Notes under the pieces: model-generated | Told to the model about the DNA's origin: nothing | Seen by the model: only the letters and a program-made list of their open reading frames with translations | The model's database searches: none | Part shown: in pieces, positions 1 to 7,026 of the stretch | Layout of the letters: the number at the start of each line of letters is the position of its first letter | How positions within the stretch are numbered: position 1 is the stretch's first letter | Translations under genes and position numbers: made by a program | NCBI RefSeq assembly: GCF_001748245.1 | Contig: NZ_BDFO01000001.1 | Span: forward strand, 5,683,778 to 5,747,777 | Direction of reading: 5' to 3' | DNA length: 64,000 nucleotides | DNA from: Oligoflexus tunisiensis | GTDB taxonomy: Bacteria; Bdellovibrionota_B; Oligoflexia; Oligoflexales; Oligoflexaceae

Positions 1-281
1 ACATTCGGAGCATAGTCCCCGGTGGCCACCACGGTTCCCGAGCATTTCCAGCCACCATCCGCGTTGCCGACGCAGTTGACGTTGCCGAAGTCGAGCTGGG
101 GATTCATATAGAGATGTTTGCCATCCCACAGGGCAGCCCGTTCAATCAGCCAGTCGCGGTCCTGATGGAGCCTTTTTGATTTAAGATTGATCCTGAATCG
201 CAGATCCTCGGCCCACGCAGAACCGCTCAGGAACAGCAATGCGTAAATGCATAGGATCAGTTTGCCTGACAAGCGCATCAT
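1..281 (-). CDS. Secreted protein of unknown function, 3' part cut off by the window edge
   Basis: The reading frame stays open from an ATG at 281 to the left edge, giving 93 codons. It begins with a basic start, a hydrophobic stretch and an AWA-type cleavage site near residue 24, so it is probably exported. A GGAGG ribosome site lies about 9 bases upstream of tandem ATG codons (281 and 278). The visible mature part has two Cys residues (in a VNCVGN and a WKCSG context) and I recognise no family. It is divergent from the M13 peptidase gene. The real length and function are unknown because the rest lies outside the window. Confidence 0.75.
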   Translation of the reverse strand, partial: MMRLSGKLILCIYALLFLSGSAWAEDLRFRINLKSKRLHQDRDWLIERAALWDGKHLYMNPQLDFGNVNCVGNADGGWKCSGTVVATGDYAPN

Positions 282-411
282 GCTCTTTCCTCCGATTGAG
301 TATCAGCCTTTCGGAACATTTCCGCCGCGATCTGCTGAAATTTTGATCATAAGATTTGGAACACTTTCCAAAAGCATCAAAATGGCCTTGTTCTTCGGCG
401 CAAAAATTTTT

Positions 412-431
412 CCGCTCCGGAGCGGGTTTTT
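412..431 (+). other. Perfect 14-bp GC palindrome followed by a T run, in the 282-609 gap
   Basis: CCGCTCCGGAGCGG is fully self-complementary and is followed by five T residues at 427-431; a T-run also precedes it. It looks like a short terminator or attenuator hairpin (5-bp stem, 4-base loop) inside the leader of the M13 peptidase gene. The rest of the 328-base gap shows no convincing gene. It presumably holds the two divergent promoters. Confidence 0.35.
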
Positions 432-609
432 CAGGCTTGGAATCCACCCGCCGGGCAAAATCTGCCTGGGTCCGGCAGGCCGCCTGGGGATTTCGTTTGG
501 GAGCCTGTCCGGGTGCGGCATTTATCCGGTTGGTCTTGGCCAAGGGTTCGTGTATTTCTGGTTGGATTCCGCTCGGTTCAATGGTTTCCGGTCACCTTAT
601 GGAGTTTTC

Positions 610-2610
610 ATGATACGTTGGTCCCTTCCCCTCGCTTTGTGCAGCCTCATGGCCGCCCCTCATGGTGTCATGGCAGCGCTTCCAACCAAAGCCAGCAGCG
701 CCATTCCCGAGCGCCGCGAATTTCCGGTGAATGAGAGCATCAACCCCTGCGTTGATTTTTATGCCTATGCCTGTTCCAAAGCGGTCGATTCCTTTGCCCT
801 GCGTCCCGATCGTTCGAGCCATACCTTTGCCTTTGATGATTCCGCCGAACGCCTTTTGGAAAAGAAAAAAAGCTTTCTGAAGACGATCGCCGCCGCAGCG
901 CGGAAAGGCACAAAACTTCCGCCGCGCTCGCAGACCCTGGCGACGGTTTACAATGCCTGCATGAATCCGGCGGCTGGCGCCAGAGAGGAAAAAAATCGGC
1001 TCGCGGAAGCATTGCAGCGCCTCGCGACCATCAAGGATCATGCGGCCTTCAGTCGTTTTCTGGCGGATGAAAGGAAGCTGGCCCGCACGAGTTTCCTTGG
1101 CATCGGCAATCTCGCCAATCAAAGTCAGCCCGATGTTTACGATTTTTATTTTGTCGCGCAGGCGATGAGTCTGCCCGAGCGTTCCTACTACGAAAACCCC
1201 GAGGTTCGCACCGCTTTCAAAAAAATTCTGGTGCAGTTTTTCCAGACCATCGGCTCCAAAAAAGCCGAGGCCGAAGCTCAGGCCGTTCTGGATTTTGAAT
1301 CCGGCTTTGCCAGGGTGAGTCCTTTGCCTGCGGAATGGCGGGACATCTGGGTGCAGAAAACGGCCATCAGTCGCGCCGATCTGGTGAAAAAATATCCGAA
1401 CTTTCACCTGGAGGATTTTCTCCCCCAAATTCCGGAAACGACTCTGATTCGCCACTTCACACCGGACGCTTACGCCTGGCTGCAGGATCGTCTGGCCCAC
1501 GAAAATCTGGAGACGCTCAAGTCGGTTTACCTCTTTTCCAGTCTCGGCCCGCTGCTGGATGATGCCTTCCCGGAATTCAAGAGGGCCTACTATACCTTTG
1601 GGGTGAAGCAGCTCGGAGCGCCCAGGGTTCGGCCCGTGCGGGAGGAGCGCTGCACCATGGCGGTGATGAACAGCTTCACCAAGGAGCTGGATGCGGAGCT
1701 GCTGCCCCAGGTTTTCCCGAACTTTCCTGAGGAAAAATTTGTGGCCCTCGCCGAAGAGGTCCGGAAATCCATTATCCACGGCATCGGCAGCAACCCATGG
1801 CTGAGCGAGCAGGGCAAGGCCGGAGCCCGGGACAAGATGAGCCAGGCGCGTCTGCAGCTGGTGAAGCCACGCAACGATGCCGAGTGGCGTTTCAATCCGG
1901 AAGCGGACTACAGCCTGACCCAGCCCAATGGCAACTTTGAAAAGCTGCAGGCCAAACTCCAGGAGCGCGCCCTGGCCGAGCTGAAGCAAAAACGTGATTC
2001 GAATGTGTGGGAGATGGGACCTTTAACCGTCAATGCCTACTACAGTCCGGATGATAATAAGTTTGTGATGCCGATCGGCATCCTGCAGTATCCCTTCTAT
2101 GATCCCAGCCTGCCCCTTGAAATCAACCTGGGTTCGGTGGGCGCCGTCATTGGTCATGAACTCGGCCACGGCATTGATGATCAGGGCGCGCAGTTCGATG
2201 CCTCAGGACGCCTGAAGCAATGGATGACCGATGCGGATGTGCAGAACTTCAAGCAGCGGGGCCAGCTCTTCGAACAGCAGTTCAATCAAATTGGTCATAA
2301 TGGAAAGCTGACTCTCGGGGAAAACATCGGGGATCTGACCGGGGTGACCTTCGCCTGGCGGGCGGCCTTTCCGGATGGGAAAGGCACCGATGAGATGAAG
2401 CGGGCCTTCTTTTTGCAGTATGCCCGCGTCTGGTGTGGCGTCATGCTGCCGAAGCAAAAGGAAATGCGTCTGAAAACCGATCCGCATGCTCTGGGCTGGG
2501 CGCGGGTGAATCAGCAGATGAAGAATCAGCCGGAATTTGCCCGGGTGTTCCAGTGCAAGCCCACGGATGCCATGGTCCTGCCGGAAAAGGATGTGGTGAG
2601 GATCTGGTAA
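610..2610 (+). CDS. M13-family zinc metallopeptidase (neprilysin/PepO-like), exported
   Basis: The 666-residue protein has a signal peptide (cleavage near residue 22) and the full M13 signature. The substrate-binding NAYY motif is near residue 475, the zinc site HELGH is at about 516-520, and the third zinc ligand with its ENxxD motif is at about 571-575. It ends in a short aromatic tail (VRIW), as usual in the family. The long N-terminal M13_N domain starts near residue 50. M13 enzymes are oligopeptidases, so a periplasmic or surface role in peptide breakdown is likely. I chose the ATG at 610 because it starts the signal peptide and follows a GGAG site; a longer in-frame extension upstream has no signal sequence. 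A terminator hairpin follows the gene. Confidence 0.93.
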   Translation: MIRWSLPLALCSLMAAPHGVMAALPTKASSAIPERREFPVNESINPCVDFYAYACSKAVDSFALRPDRSSHTFAFDDSAERLLEKKKSFLKTIAAAARKGTKLPPRSQTLATVYNACMNPAAGAREEKNRLAEALQRLATIKDHAAFSRFLADERKLARTSFLGIGNLANQSQPDVYDFYFVAQAMSLPERSYYENPEVRTAFKKILVQFFQTIGSKKAEAEAQAVLDFESGFARVSPLPAEWRDIWVQKTAISRADLVKKYPNFHLEDFLPQIPETTLIRHFTPDAYAWLQDRLAHENLETLKSVYLFSSLGPLLDDAFPEFKRAYYTFGVKQLGAPRVRPVREERCTMAVMNSFTKELDAELLPQVFPNFPEEKFVALAEEVRKSIIHGIGSNPWLSEQGKAGARDKMSQARLQLVKPRNDAEWRFNPEADYSLTQPNGNFEKLQAKLQERALAELKQKRDSNVWEMGPLTVNAYYSPDDNKFVMPIGILQYPFYDPSLPLEINLGSVGAVIGHELGHGIDDQGAQFDASGRLKQWMTDADVQNFKQRGQLFEQQFNQIGHNGKLTLGENIGDLTGVTFAWRAAFPDGKGTDEMKRAFFLQYARVWCGVMLPKQKEMRLKTDPHALGWARVNQQMKNQPEFARVFQCKPTDAMVLPEKDVVRIW

Positions 2611-2639
2611 AAAACAAAGGCCCGTCTGACGACGGGCCT
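2611..2639 (-). terminator. Terminator for ahcY
   Basis: AGGCCCGTC and GACGGGCCT form a 9-bp stem around a 4-base loop (2618-2639). On the minus strand the hairpin is followed by a T-rich tail (complement of 2610-2617), so it fits transcripts coming from ahcY. Confidence 0.75.
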
Positions 2640-2649
2640 CACTCAAGGA

Positions 2650-2681
2650 AACCGGCTGCTCCTAAGGGCAGCTGGTTTTTT
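2650..2681 (+). terminator. Terminator for the M13 peptidase gene
   Basis: A 10-bp stem with one G-T pair (2650-2659 with 2668-2677) and an 8-base loop is followed by six T residues on the plus strand. Together with the hairpin at 2618 it separates two convergent genes. Confidence 0.75.
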
Positions 2682-2693
2682 CGTTTTGGGATC

Positions 2694-4055
2694 TTAGTAT
2701 TTGTACTCGTCGCCTTTGAAGGGACCTTCAACCTTGACGTTGATGTACTTCGCCTGGTCCGGAGTCAGCTTCGTGATCACGCCGCCGAAACCTTCGACCA
2801 TGTTACGGGCCACTTCCTCGTCCAGTTTCTTGGGCAGAACCTTGACGGTGATCGGCTCGCTCTTCTTGTCAGCCCACTTCTTCTGATAGAGGTACATTTG
2901 CGCCAGAACCTGGTTGGCAAAGGAACCGTCCATGATACGGGAAGGGTGACCGGTGGCGTTGCCAAGGTTCACAAGGCGGCCTTCGGAGAGCAGAAGGATG
3001 AAGTTTTCCTCGTCCTTGCTGTCGCGGAAGATCTTGTGCACCTGAGGCTTCACTTCCTGCCATTCGAATTTTTCGCGCAGGTACTTCGTGTCGATTTCAT
3101 TATCGAAGTGGCCGATGTTACAAACCACAGCGCCCGACTTCACATGGGTCAGCATGTGCTTGTCGCACACGTTGATGTTACCCGTCGTGGTCACGATCAG
3201 GTCGGTGTTCTGCAGGAGCTCCTTGTTGATGCCATCTTCGGTGCCGGTGTTCACGCCGTTTTTATAAGGCGAGACCACCTCGTAACCGTCCATGCAGGCC
3301 TGCATGGCACAGATAGGATCGATCTCGGAAACCTTGACGATCATACCTTCCTGGCGCAAGCTTTGAGCCGAGCCCTTGCCCACATCACCGTAGCCGATGA
3401 CCAGAGCTTTTTTACCGGACAGCAGCATATCGGTACCGCGCTTGATCGCATCGTTCAAGCTGTGGCGGCAGCCGTATTTGTTGTCGTTCTTCGACTTGGT
3501 GATCGAGTCGTTGACGTTGATGGCGGGAACTTTCAGTTCGCCTTTTTCCATCATTTCCACAAGGCGGTGTACGCCGGTGGTGGTTTCCTCGGTGATGCCG
3601 TGGATTTTGTCCAGCAGCTGAGGATATTTCTGGTGAATCATGGCGGTAAGGTCGCCGCCGTCATCGAGGATCATGTTCACGTCCCAGGGCTTGCCATCCT
3701 TCAGGATGGTTTGCTCGATACACCAGTCACCTTCCTCGACCGTCTGGCCTTTCCAGGCATAGACAGCCACACCGCGGGCCGCCATGGCCGCTGCCGCGTG
3801 ATCCTGGGTCGAGAAGATATTACAGGATGACCAGCGAACTTCCGCACCCAGGTCGATCAGGGTTTCGATCAGAACCGCGGTTTGGATGGTCATGTGAATA
3901 CAGCCGATAATTTTTGCGCCTTTCAAAGGCTGCTCGGCGCGATGCTTGCGGCGCAGACCCATCAGGGCCGGCATTTCGCGTTCGGCGAGCTTAATTTCAC
4001 GGCGGCCATAATCGGCCAGCTTAATGTCGGCGACTTTATAATCAACTTTGGACAT
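2694..4055 (-). CDS. ahcY: Adenosylhomocysteinase (S-adenosylhomocysteine hydrolase)
   Basis: The enzyme reversibly splits S-adenosylhomocysteine into adenosine and homocysteine and so relieves product inhibition of methyltransferases in the methyl cycle. The 453-residue protein is of normal length. It shows the substrate-domain blocks around STQDHAAAA and DDGGD, the NAD-binding GYGDVGKG loop at about residues 221-228, and the C-terminal Lys-Tyr tail typical of the family. It overlaps the 3' end of the ArsR-methyltransferase gene by 14 bases and its ribosome site (AGGAA) lies within that gene, so the two are translationally coupled. Confidence 0.98.
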   Translation of the reverse strand: MSKVDYKVADIKLADYGRREIKLAEREMPALMGLRRKHRAEQPLKGAKIIGCIHMTIQTAVLIETLIDLGAEVRWSSCNIFSTQDHAAAAMAARGVAVYAWKGQTVEEGDWCIEQTILKDGKPWDVNMILDDGGDLTAMIHQKYPQLLDKIHGITEETTTGVHRLVEMMEKGELKVPAINVNDSITKSKNDNKYGCRHSLNDAIKRGTDMLLSGKKALVIGYGDVGKGSAQSLRQEGMIVKVSEIDPICAMQACMDGYEVVSPYKNGVNTGTEDGINKELLQNTDLIVTTTGNINVCDKHMLTHVKSGAVVCNIGHFDNEIDTKYLREKFEWQEVKPQVHKIFRDSKDEENFILLLSEGRLVNLGNATGHPSRIMDGSFANQVLAQMYLYQKKWADKKSEPITVKVLPKKLDEEVARNMVEGFGGVITKLTPDQAKYINVKVEGPFKGDEYKY

Positions 4056-5058
4056 CGTCGGTTCCTTTCCTGAGACGAAATAGCTTCAACTGAATTTGAA
4101 ATCCGTTCTTCAAACCCAGATAGAGACTCTGATCTTCCATAAATCCGGCATCAGCGGCCCATTCCTTGAGGTCCTGGGGGTCGAAGCCCAGCCAGACATC
4201 ACCGCACGAGGCACGGGTCCATTCCTGATTGTGTAAACACAGGTCGGCAATCACCAGACAGCCCTGGTCCCTCAGGAGCCTGGCCACCTTTTGAAAGGCC
4301 TGACCTGGTGACGCCATATGGTGCAGAACCATGTTGAGCACCACAGCATCCAGCTCTCCCGCGGCGGCGTCATAAGCCTCCAGCGAGGATTGTACAAAGC
4401 GAATGCGATCCTTCGCCGGCATATGCTTGCGCGTCAACGCCAGCATTTCCTCGGAGTTATCCAGCGCCACCAGATGATCGAAGCGCCGGGATAATTCGAG
4501 CAGAAGTTCCCCCTGCCCGGGTCCCACTTCCATGACCTGACTCGACCGCGGCAGATCCATGAGGTCGAAAATTTCGCGCAGGTTGGGCAGATACTGATTC
4601 AGCTCGCAGAGCATGCCCTGGTTTTCCAAAAACTTGTCCGCGTGCCGCTCAAAATACTGGCGCGACTGAGCCGACCGATCTTCGTAAACCTCAAGGATGC
4701 GCCGCGTGGTTTCCGCGCTCAAAGCCAGCTCATCAATGGTGGCGAAGAGACTATGGAGAAAATCGTGGAATTCCAGGCCGCTTTTCAGGAGCGTGCGGCG
4801 ATAGAATATACTGTTGCCCTGCCGGCGCGTGGCCAAAAGGCCTGCCTTGTTCAGGATCTTCAGATGATGGCTCATCCCGGGCTGCGGCATGGCAAAGATC
4901 GTCGCCAGCTCCTGCACACCAAAGGAATCATTGCTCAAAACCCGCATGATATCGAGCCGCAAAGGATCCGCGACAGCCTTGCAAATGGCCGCCAGCGAGC
5001 TGCTGGTCAGCGCCGGGCTGCCACGCTTCGATGGGCTGGATGTCGCGAGCATGTCCAA
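4042..5058 (-). CDS. ArsR-type regulator fused to a SAM-dependent methyltransferase domain (SahR-like)
   Basis: The 338-residue protein has an N-terminal winged helix of the ArsR type (about residues 20-105) and a class I methyltransferase domain with the SAM-binding motif VGPGQGE at about 178-184. It overlaps ahcY by 14 bases. ArsR-methyltransferase fusions next to ahcY are known as SahR, which senses S-adenosylhomocysteine and represses methyl-cycle genes; the assignment here rests on this architecture and context. A TTG at 5058 has an AAGGA site 7 bases upstream, whereas the ATG at 5052 would be 13 bases away, so I prefer TTG. Autoregulation of the ahcY operon is inferred. Confidence 0.85.
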   Translation of the reverse strand: MDMLATSSPSKRGSPALTSSSLAAICKAVADPLRLDIMRVLSNDSFGVQELATIFAMPQPGMSHHLKILNKAGLLATRRQGNSIFYRRTLLKSGLEFHDFLHSLFATIDELALSAETTRRILEVYEDRSAQSRQYFERHADKFLENQGMLCELNQYLPNLREIFDLMDLPRSSQVMEVGPGQGELLLELSRRFDHLVALDNSEEMLALTRKHMPAKDRIRFVQSSLEAYDAAAGELDAVVLNMVLHHMASPGQAFQKVARLLRDQGCLVIADLCLHNQEWTRASCGDVWLGFDPQDLKEWAADAGFMEDQSLYLGLKNGFQIQLKLFRLRKGTDDVQS

Positions 5059-5120
5059 GGTCGATTCCTTTTTGGGGTCAACGCCATCGATCCTACAGAC
5101 ATATCGGAGGGATGTCCAAT

Positions 5121-5143
5121 CTATATTAATGTTTTTTTATATT
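5121..5143 (-). promoter_or_regulatory. AT-rich imperfect inverted repeat upstream of the ArsR-methyltransferase gene
   Basis: The AT-rich stretch contains ATATTAA on one side and TTTATAT on the other, about 60 to 80 bases upstream of the regulator start. AT-rich imperfect palindromes are usual ArsR-family operators, so this is a candidate autoregulatory site. The symmetry is weak. Confidence 0.3.
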
Positions 5144-5188
5144 CAAAATGTTTTATGCTAATAAGTCATTGATTTTTCATAAGTTTTA

Positions 5189-5950
5189 TCAAGTCTTTAT
5201 GCGATATCCGGTACGGAAAATGAGCCAGACAGCCAGCAGGCTCAGCAGCAGAAATACGCCCGTCGTCGCCAGGCTGACCCCGACACTGACGTCCGCGTGG
5301 CCGTAAAAGCTCCAGCGAAACCCACTGACCAGGTAAACGACCGGATTAAAGAGAGTCACCTTCTGCCAGAGCGGAGGCAGCATGCTGATGGAATAAAAGC
5401 TGCCGCCCAGAAAGGTGAGCGGCGTGATGATCAGCGTCGGCACCACCTGAAGTTTTTCAAAACCATCCGCCCAGATCCCGATGATGAATCCAAACAGACT
5501 GAACGTCACCGAGGTCAGCACAAGAAATGCCAGCATCCAGATCGGATGCAGAATGGTGAAGTCGACAAAGAGCCGGGCTGTGATCAGGATCACGGTGCCA
5601 AGGATAATGGATTTACTCGCCGCGGCTCCCACATAACCGCACACGATCTCCATCGCGGAAATCGGTGCCGAGAGGATCTCGTAAATCGTGCCGGAATACT
5701 TCGGCATATAGATGCCAAAGGAGGCATTGGAAACACTTTCCGTCAGAACGGAAAGCATGATCAGACCGGGCACGATAAAGGCTGCATAGCTGATCCCATC
5801 GACCTCAGCGATCCGCGAGCCGATGGCGGAACCGAACACGATAAAATAAAGCGAAGTGGAAATGACAGGAGTCGCAATACTTTGAAAGATGGTGCGAAAG
5901 AAACGGGCCATTTCAAAAGCATAGATGGCACGGATGGCATAAAAGTTCAT
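5189..5950 (-). CDS. ABC-2 type transporter permease
   Basis: The 253-residue protein has about six hydrophobic segments and the ABC-2 membrane family layout, including a short amphipathic start, a conserved region near YEILSAP and the PLTFLGG / FNPVVYLVSGFRW blocks before the last helix (YadH/NodJ-like). It would form the membrane channel for the ATPase encoded just upstream. Its ATG overlaps the ATPase stop codon (ATGA at 5947-5950). The substrate cannot be told from sequence; such pairs export drugs, polysaccharides or lipids. Confidence 0.92.
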   Translation of the reverse strand: MNFYAIRAIYAFEMARFFRTIFQSIATPVISTSLYFIVFGSAIGSRIAEVDGISYAAFIVPGLIMLSVLTESVSNASFGIYMPKYSGTIYEILSAPISAMEIVCGYVGAAASKSIILGTVILITARLFVDFTILHPIWMLAFLVLTSVTFSLFGFIIGIWADGFEKLQVVPTLIITPLTFLGGSFYSISMLPPLWQKVTLFNPVVYLVSGFRWSFYGHADVSVGVSLATTGVFLLLSLLAVWLIFRTGYRIKT

Positions 5951-6885
5951 GAGCGCCCCTTGACAAGTCCGACGAAGATTTCCTCCAGGGAACTTTCCTT
6001 GGTATGCAGATCCTTGAAATCGATACCATGCTCACCGAGCCGCCGCAGAATATCCGCGATCCCGGTCTGTTCCCCTTGCGTATCAAACGAATAAATCAGC
6101 GTGAGCCCATCGGCACTCAGCTCCAAATTCTCCTGCGCCAAGGCCGGCGGCAGGGCACTGAGCGGGGCCTGAAGACTGAGGGTCAGCTGCCGCTTGCCGA
6201 GCTTCCGCATCAGAACTTTTTTGTCCTCGACCAGAATGATCTCACCCTTGTTGATGACGCCGACGCGATCGGCCATCTCCTGGGCTTCCTCGATATAGTG
6301 CGTGGTGAGGATCACCGTCACCCCATTGGCCCGCAGGCCTCGCACCATCTCCCACATCTCGCGACGCAGTTCGACATCGACGCCCGCGGTGGGTTCATCC
6401 AGAAACAGGATCTGCGGTTCGTGGGACAGGGCTTTGGCGATCATTACCCGCCGCTTCATGCCGCCCGATAGGGTCATGATGCGATTGTCTTTCTTTTCCC
6501 AAAGGGTCAGATCCCGCAGTATTTTTTCCAGCCAGGCGGGATTCGGAGCCTTGCCAAATAGCCCCCGGCTGAAGCTCACCGTGCGCCAGACGCTTTCAAA
6601 GGCATCACTGGTCAGTTCCTGGGGCACGAGCCCAATCTTGCGCCGCGCCGCGCGGTAGTCGCGGACGATATCATGCCCATCCGCCTGCACAAGGCCTTTA
6701 CTGGGATTCACGATGCCACAGATGATATTGATGAGCGTGGTTTTGCCGGCCCCGTTGGGTCCGAGCAGGGCAAAGATTTCGCCGCGCCTGATTTCAAGAT
6801 TGATGTTGCGTAATGCCTGATGACCCGACGCATAGGTCTTGTTCAGGCCGCGCACTGAGATTATCGGTTGATCCATTCCTTGCAT
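5947..6885 (-). CDS. ABC transporter ATP-binding protein (ABC-2 exporter, CcmA/YadG-like)
   Basis: The protein (312 residues from this start) contains Walker A GPNGAGKTT, signature LSGGM, Walker B ILFLDEPTAGVD and the switch His in TTHYIEEA, followed by the C-terminal extension usual for ABC-2 exporter ATPases. It pairs with the overlapping permease gene. Two starts are possible, 6885 and 6876; an AAAGG site sits just before 6885 and about 10 bases before 6876, so the true start may be three codons later. The frame stays open further upstream, but those codons overlap the leader of the divergent cyclase gene and carry no conserved sequence. Confidence 0.92.
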   Translation of the reverse strand: MQGMDQPIISVRGLNKTYASGHQALRNINLEIRRGEIFALLGPNGAGKTTLINIICGIVNPSKGLVQADGHDIVRDYRAARRKIGLVPQELTSDAFESVWRTVSFSRGLFGKAPNPAWLEKILRDLTLWEKKDNRIMTLSGGMKRRVMIAKALSHEPQILFLDEPTAGVDVELRREMWEMVRGLRANGVTVILTTHYIEEAQEMADRVGVINKGEIILVEDKKVLMRKLGKRQLTLSLQAPLSALPPALAQENLELSADGLTLIYSFDTQGEQTGIADILRRLGEHGIDFKDLHTKESSLEEIFVGLVKGRS

Positions 6886-7026
6886 GCCTTTATCTGCGGC
6901 AGGGTTGTCCTCGTCCTTTGGCACTCTACGGCAAAAGCTGCCCCCCGGCAAGGTCCGCTCCTTGTTCCAGGGCCAAGCCCCGATTACGATGAAGGGAGGA
7001 TGGGATCAGTCCAGCACGAGGATGGT

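Noticed and set aside
592..1989. Long minus-strand open frame inside the M13 peptidase gene
   Set aside because: It is antisense to a gene with full catalytic motifs, has no recognisable domain, and arises from the GC-rich codon pattern.
2433..3830. 465-codon plus-strand frame opposite ahcY
   Set aside because: AhcY on the other strand is certain. This frame is made of repeated VDG/HDH-type residues expected of an antisense frame.
4056..4100. SAH riboswitch before ahcY
   Set aside because: ahcY has no leader: its start lies within the preceding coding region, leaving no room for the aptamer fold.
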